Made by a program: the position numbers and the translations under genes. DNA of 32,798 nucleotides from JBFLXN01 sp040755715 [NCBI: Candidatus Edwardsbacteria bacterium] (GTDB lineage: Bacteria; Edwardsbacteria; AC1; JBFLXN01), in NCBI GenBank assembly GCA_040755715.1, contig JBFLXN010000005.1:1-32798 (forward strand), in the 5' to 3' direction. Below are positions 29,105 to 32,798 of the stretch, in pieces. Below the pieces are notes generated by a model. That model had not been told where the DNA came from. It made no database searches and saw nothing but the letters and a program-made list of their open reading frames with translations. Positions within the stretch are counted from its first letter, which is position 1. Each line of letters starts with the position of its first letter.

Positions 29105-29956
29105 CTATGCTTTATCTAAAAATATCACATCCGTCGTTTGTTTAATCATTCTGATATCAATTCTCTTATTTGGGTTATAAATATTGAAAGCATTATATCC
29201 AATATTAGTCATTAAATCATGGAACATATTAAGTGAGAGATCTCCTTTTTGGTAGGCTGGAATGAAGATTTCACATATTATCGGTGGTTTACATTTAATT
29301 CGCTCAAAGAATTTAGTTGTTCCTTTAAGTACATAATACTCGTAACCCTCAACATCAATTTTTATTAAAGAGACTTCCTTAATGTTGTTTTGCTCTAAGT
29401 AATCATCCAATCGTTGGGTTTTAACACTCAGTATTTCTTGGGGTTTTTCAAGCAGACCACCTATCATCGACATCATGGTTCCAACATCCGTTCGTTTTAT
29501 ATAGTAATTATGAACTACCTCATCAGAACCAAGCGCACATTCATTAAATATAATGTTTGAGTCTTTGTTATTCTCAATCATCCTTCTAATTGCTCTGGCG
29601 TTTACAGGTGAGGGTTCAAAACTATGAACCTTTCCTTTTTTACCCACTATTAAAGAAGCAATCACTGAAAAATACCCCACACCACTACCCACATCAATAA
29701 AAACCCCAGATAATGGTAAATATTTCTTTAAACACTCAGATATTTCAACATCACAACAGCTAAGGTACATTGACTTCCACCAATAATTGCGAGAAGGCCA
29801 CGTTTCTATTTTGTGGCCACCGATATCAATAAATACTGAACTATGCGGTGATGGACTAACCATCAATAAAACCCTGCCTAAGACCTTTTTAAAGAAAAGC
29901 ATCGGGTTGAGATAAAGCAATTTTATGAATAAAGTGACTCGATTGATCATATCCAT
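29105..29956 (-). CDS. FkbM-family methyltransferase
   Basis: A 283-residue SAM-dependent methyltransferase of the FkbM family, which O-methylate sugars or polyketides. Motif I is GVFIDVGSGVGYFSVIASLI, then VHSFEPSPVNARAIRRM, the family-typical LIKIDVEGYEYYVLKGT and the end YNPNKRIDIRM. A hydrophobic N-terminal part (about residues 8-36) could sit on the membrane. The gene is visibly more AT-rich than the glycosyltransferase at 31543-32652, so these parts may have been acquired separately. In this cluster it probably methylates a sugar residue of the chain. Confidence 0.92.
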   Translation of the reverse strand: MDMINRVTLFIKLLYLNPMLFFKKVLGRVLLMVSPSPHSSVFIDIGGHKIETWPSRNYWWKSMYLSCCDVEISECLKKYLPLSGVFIDVGSGVGYFSVIASLIVGKKGKVHSFEPSPVNARAIRRMIENNKDSNIIFNECALGSDEVVHNYYIKRTDVGTMMSMIGGLLEKPQEILSVKTQRLDDYLEQNNIKEVSLIKIDVEGYEYYVLKGTTKFFERIKCKPPIICEIFIPAYQKGDLSLNMFHDLMTNIGYNAFNIYNPNKRIDIRMIKQTTDVIFLDKA

Positions 29957-30030
29957 CGTTCATAAAAAATCAACAACGCACTATTCCTTTCTTTCTCATA
30001 ATATGGCTTTACTTCGAAATAGTAGATGAA

Positions 30031-31215
30031 TTATTTTGATAAATAAGACTCGATAATATCTTCTATCTGTTTTACACGTATGTCCCATGAATTTTGGCAG
30101 GCCATTTCATATCCTCGCTGAACACGTGCTCTGGTGTCTTCTCTCAAAATCTGCCCAATGCTCTGCACAAATTTCTCCTTGCTGTAGGCAATCCACACAA
30201 TCTCTTCAAAGTCTTTTAAATTAAAAGTGTCCATCGCCAGAATAGGCTTCCGGGCAGCCATATACTCAAAAAGCTTGGTTGGGAACTGAGCATACTTCAC
30301 CTGCTCAGTTGGAGCATAAGGAAGAAGACTAATGTCTATTATTTCATAGTAGAATGGGAGGTCGCCATAAAACTTGGGTTTTACAAAATATACATTCAGT
30401 TGACTTTGTAATTGGGATAGCAGTTTTTGATTCAATGAATTCAGGACTTTTACTGGTCCAATCAACAACAAGGACATCTGGGGATAAGCACCTGAGACAC
30501 GAAGTAGTAAATCAAGGTCAACTTTGTCAAAGATGCTGCCAACATAACCTAAAACTGGATGGTTTAATTTTAGATTCAATACAGGTACTTTCTTCCGAGA
30601 ATGTTTCTGCCATAGTGTGATATCAACTCCATTAGGTACCAAGAAAACATTTTTATTAAATTGCCTACTATAGGCACATAGTTGTTCCGAAACCGCAAAA
30701 ATAAGAGTGACCCTTCTCATGATTTTTTTTTCTCTGTCCTCTATCCATTTTGCCTCCCAATCATCAAAGCAAGAGAATGCCGAGTACTTATCAAAGACAT
30801 CGAAGATTGTTATTATTTCATTACATTTACCTACGAGCTTCTCACTAAAATTAATAGCAAATAACCACAAAATCGGTCTGACAAACTTTAGATGGGTCAT
30901 CACCATTTTCACTTGAAAAACACAGCAACATTCATTAAATTTATAAACCCAACCGATACCCCTTCTCAGGAAAGACTCTCCAAAAGGAAGGGGATTGAAT
31001 AATCTGTAGACGAGTAAGTTCCTGCGTACTTTAAATAGAACTCCTTTTCTAACTGACTTTCGGAATTGTGGCAGAAAATAGAAAAGTATGAATTGGGGAG
31101 GTTCAATCCATAGCACTCGGTTGGTCCTAGCAAAGCGTGTCATCAGATGATGCCGTCTACGACAAATATCATCCCAAGGATGGGGGGCGATGCAGAGGAT
31201 ATTTTGTCCGACCAT
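30031..31215 (-). CDS. GT4-like glycosyltransferase, paralogue C
   Basis: A GT-B glycosyltransferase of 394 residues from the chosen start. It opens with NILCIAPHPWDDICRRRHHLMTRFA and has TIFDVFDKYSAF, FLVPNGVDITLW, VLGYVGSIFDKVDLDLLL, SLLPYAPTEQ and FPTKLFEYMAARKPILAMD. The open frame runs up to 31308, but AGGAGAATCCGTA stands ahead of the ATG at 31215, and this ATG overlaps the upstream gene's TAA by one base (TAATG), so this start is preferred. The added 31 residues of the longer frame are basic and overlap the zinc-ribbon gene. Substrate unknown. Confidence 0.88.
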   Translation of the reverse strand: MVGQNILCIAPHPWDDICRRRHHLMTRFARTNRVLWIEPPQFILFYFLPQFRKSVRKGVLFKVRRNLLVYRLFNPLPFGESFLRRGIGWVYKFNECCCVFQVKMVMTHLKFVRPILWLFAINFSEKLVGKCNEIITIFDVFDKYSAFSCFDDWEAKWIEDREKKIMRRVTLIFAVSEQLCAYSRQFNKNVFLVPNGVDITLWQKHSRKKVPVLNLKLNHPVLGYVGSIFDKVDLDLLLRVSGAYPQMSLLLIGPVKVLNSLNQKLLSQLQSQLNVYFVKPKFYGDLPFYYEIIDISLLPYAPTEQVKYAQFPTKLFEYMAARKPILAMDTFNLKDFEEIVWIAYSKEKFVQSIGQILREDTRARVQRGYEMACQNSWDIRVKQIEDIIESYLSK

Positions 31216-31484
31216 TACGGATTCTCCTGTCTTTCGTCTTGTCGCTTTCTTGCCTCTTTGGCTTCTCCCTTTTCGAGTAGGCGGTCGTATATGCTCTCTG
31301 ACTCCCACAGCTTCGTCAGGGGGCAGTAGACATCGTCTCTGAATATCCGGAAGTCAGGTATGCCACAGACAATGGGAAACTGTCTTCGGCATTGCGTACA
31401 TACCAACGAGTCAGATGTTCGGGATATTTGCCCTTTACAAGACGGGCAGCAATACATATTATTGCTCCAACCTTGAGGTGCCAT
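31215..31484 (-). CDS. Trm112-like zinc-ribbon protein, possible methyltransferase remnant
   Basis: An 89-residue protein with a Trm112-type zinc ribbon: CPSCKG (residues 13-18), LVCTQCRRQFPIVCGIPDF (about 27-46). The four cysteines of the two CxxC pairs are intact. In many polysaccharide clusters this domain is fused to the N-terminus of a SAM methyltransferase; here the reading frame continues with ESESIYDRLLEKG, as at the start of such a methyltransferase, and then ends in a charged tail (EAKEARKRQDERQENP). It is either a truncated methyltransferase or a stand-alone partner. GAGGAGGTCAAGTGA is a good ribosome binding site. Its stop overlaps the next gene start (TAATG), so it is coupled to the glycosyltransferase. 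Confidence 0.75.
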   Translation of the reverse strand: MAPQGWSNNMYCCPSCKGQISRTSDSLVCTQCRRQFPIVCGIPDFRIFRDDVYCPLTKLWESESIYDRLLEKGEAKEARKRQDERQENP

Positions 31485-31542
31485 TCACTTGACCTCCTCT
31501 GCGAAGTCAGGGCCTGTGCTGTCCTCAGAGTTTCCTCGCGGG

Positions 31543-32652
31543 TCAAGAGAGAACCAGTTCCTCATACAATCCTTCCAGCGTCTCGAAGTTTTTGTCCCAG
31601 TCTGCTCTTTCTTGTGCGATTTGGAGGTTACGCTCACTCATGCTCCGCCGCAAATCCTCGTTGGCCAGCAGTTCGACCAGACGCTTAGCCAGAATCGTTG
31701 AATCCTTTCTGGGAACAATGAAACCGTTGAATCCATCACGCACCCACTCAAAGTAAGCGGGTGCATCTGCAACCACCACAGGCAAACCACACGCCATGGC
31801 TTCTAAAAGAGATACTGATGTGCCATCGGAAAGCGAAGTGGTCACATAGATATCTGCCGCATGAAGATATTCGGCTATGTCCCGATTACTGACCCTGCCC
31901 GCAAAATGCACCTGAGACAATAGCCCGAGCTCCTCAACTCGTCTCTTCAATTCCTGCTCCAGCAACCCATAACCAACCAGCAAAACTCTCGTTTCGGGTA
32001 TCTCAGCCACAACTGCTGGCAAAGCCTCAATGAAATAGCGGATGCCTCGTCGTGGAGTAAACAGCCGGTTCATGATTAGAACCTTCTTGTCTTCCCATCC
32101 AAGCCTCTGGCGGATCTGTGATGGGCTAGAAGAGGGCTTGAATGTGGCTCGATCTACCCCCCACGGGAAGACAACGATCCTATTCGCCGGATAGGCGGTC
32201 ATTTCGATGATGCGGTTTTTCACAAGTTCGCAATCACAGGTGATCATATCTGCCCACTTGATTGTGAAACGAGTAATCAGCTTATGCCACCGAGATTCCG
32301 AGTACTGTGGCTGGTCCAGATGCGGCAGGATATCATGGCCCCATGGCATGAGAAGGGTTGGATGGAAGCCAGAGAGAGCCCCGTAAAAACCGGCCGTCTG
32401 CACCCAACCTGTGTGCAAAACATCAGGTTGAATTTGTCTGAGCAGATTCCGGAGGTGGAGGACGATCCTGAGCAAGCGCGGGGGCTGCGGATCGTAGTGG
32501 ATCCATCTCACCCCCAGTTTCGAATAGTCGGCTTCTCCTGGCCAGTAGGAGATGTAGTAAGGCTCATGCCCTTGTTCCACCATCTTGCCCAAGAAGAGCT
32601 GGTCAAAGGCGGGAACATCTGGGTTGCCATTTGAAATGTAGGCAATTCTCAT
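31543..32652 (-). CDS. GT4-type glycosyltransferase
   Basis: A 369-residue GT-B glycosyltransferase from the chosen start. It opens with MRIAYISNGNPDVPAFDQLFLG and has DVLHTGWVQTAG, MPWGHDILPH, VVFPWGVDRATFKP, VLIMNRLFTPRRGIRYFIEALP, RVLLVGYGLLEQEL, FAGRVSNRDIAEYLHAADIYVTTSLSDGTSVSLLEAMACGLPVV. The donor motif is DGTSVSLLE rather than EGFGLPLLE, as in a subgroup of GT4. An upstream ATG at 32691 is in frame, but GAGGAAAG stands six bases before the one at 32652. The gene is visibly richer in G and C than its neighbours. It is the first gene of the - strand cluster in this window. Confidence 0.9.
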   Translation of the reverse strand: MRIAYISNGNPDVPAFDQLFLGKMVEQGHEPYYISYWPGEADYSKLGVRWIHYDPQPPRLLRIVLHLRNLLRQIQPDVLHTGWVQTAGFYGALSGFHPTLLMPWGHDILPHLDQPQYSESRWHKLITRFTIKWADMITCDCELVKNRIIEMTAYPANRIVVFPWGVDRATFKPSSSPSQIRQRLGWEDKKVLIMNRLFTPRRGIRYFIEALPAVVAEIPETRVLLVGYGLLEQELKRRVEELGLLSQVHFAGRVSNRDIAEYLHAADIYVTTSLSDGTSVSLLEAMACGLPVVVADAPAYFEWVRDGFNGFIVPRKDSTILAKRLVELLANEDLRRSMSERNLQIAQERADWDKNFETLEGLYEELVLS

Positions 32653-32677
32653 ATCTTTCCTCTGTTGGATTAGTCTA

Positions 32678-32789
32678 GTGCTGTGTGACATAAATTCCGT
32701 AACTTTTTTCGGGAGTCACACAGCACTTTCACATCCCGATTCTATCGGGATATGACATTCCGAAACTTGCCACTGGCAACTTTCGGAAT
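32678..32789. repeat. Three nested inverted repeats upstream of the glycosyltransferase cluster
   Basis: GTGCTGTGTGAC (32678-32689) and GTCACACAGCAC (32715-32726) form a perfect 12-bp inverted repeat. ATCCCGAT/ATCGGGAT (32733-32751) is the covarying hairpin module. ATTCCGAAACTTGCCA and TGGCAACTTTCGGAAT (32757-32789) form a 33-bp hairpin with a single C-C mismatch. Together they resemble a miniature mobile element or a terminator-attenuator region. Confidence 0.8.
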
Positions 32790-32798
32790 TGTAACCCC

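Overview
The window looks like a chromosomal segment of an uncultured bacterium, probably from a candidate phylum. It uses the standard code, is moderately AT-rich, starts genes with ATG (sometimes GTG) behind GGAGG-type sites, and is studded with short dispersed palindromic repeats. Housekeeping genes (pyruvate phosphate dikinase, ribosomal protein L34, RNase P protein, glutamate racemase, a cell-wall amidase, ornithine carbamoyltransferase, two PilT ATPases) sit beside accessory islands. I cannot name the phylum from sequence alone. Genes run on the + strand up to about 17.9 kb and on the - strand from 18.3 kb to the end, converging near 18 kb.

Region by region: (1) 0.15-1.2 kb, a HEPN-like protein, a strong terminator and a small helical protein. 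(2) 1.3-1.53 kb, a non-coding array of about eleven small palindromes spaced 21 bp apart. (3) 1.78-3.45 kb, two integron-type gene cassettes with attC-like sites, one carrying a SAM methyltransferase and one a membrane methyltransferase, with the left edge of a possible third cassette carrying a PASTA-like protein. No integrase is in the window. (4) 4.4-7.4 kb, two nucleotidyltransferase modules of toxin-antitoxin type around a secreted GH10-like hydrolase. (5) 7.5-12.8 kb, ppdK, rpmH-rnpA-yidD and an ArsB/SLC13-type transporter. (6) 13.0-17.9 kb, nfu-like protein, response regulator, amidase, murI and tandem pilT genes. (7) 18.3-21.6 kb, argF, a Tat-exported protein and a WecA/MraY-type phosphoglycosyl transferase. 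(8) 21.8-22.5 kb, a HEPN/MNT pair. (9) 22.5-32.65 kb, a polysaccharide locus with seven glycosyltransferase-type proteins (six GT families' members plus a paralogue), two methyltransferases and a zinc-ribbon fragment.

The most unusual signals are the cassette array, the 21-bp palindrome array directly upstream of it, and palindromic repeat elements lying in frame inside conserved genes. In rnpA a 93-bp element encodes 31 extra residues. In the WecA-like gene two units of 129 and 87 bp add 72 residues, with equivalent host positions at L275, L318 and L347. A GT2 gene, yidD and the secreted hydrolase also appear to carry repeat-derived coding sequence. This resembles the protein-embedded palindromes known from Rickettsia, but in an unrelated setting. 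A second theme is likely leaderless transcription: the amidase start codon lies 7 bases after a perfect TTGACA-17-TATAAT promoter.

Functionally, the WecA-like enzyme would load the first sugar phosphate on a lipid carrier, the downstream glycosyltransferases would extend the chain, and the two methyltransferases could modify it. The PilT pair would power pilus retraction, and MurI and the amidase act on peptidoglycan. These assignments rest on visible motifs and known families; substrates are not determined.
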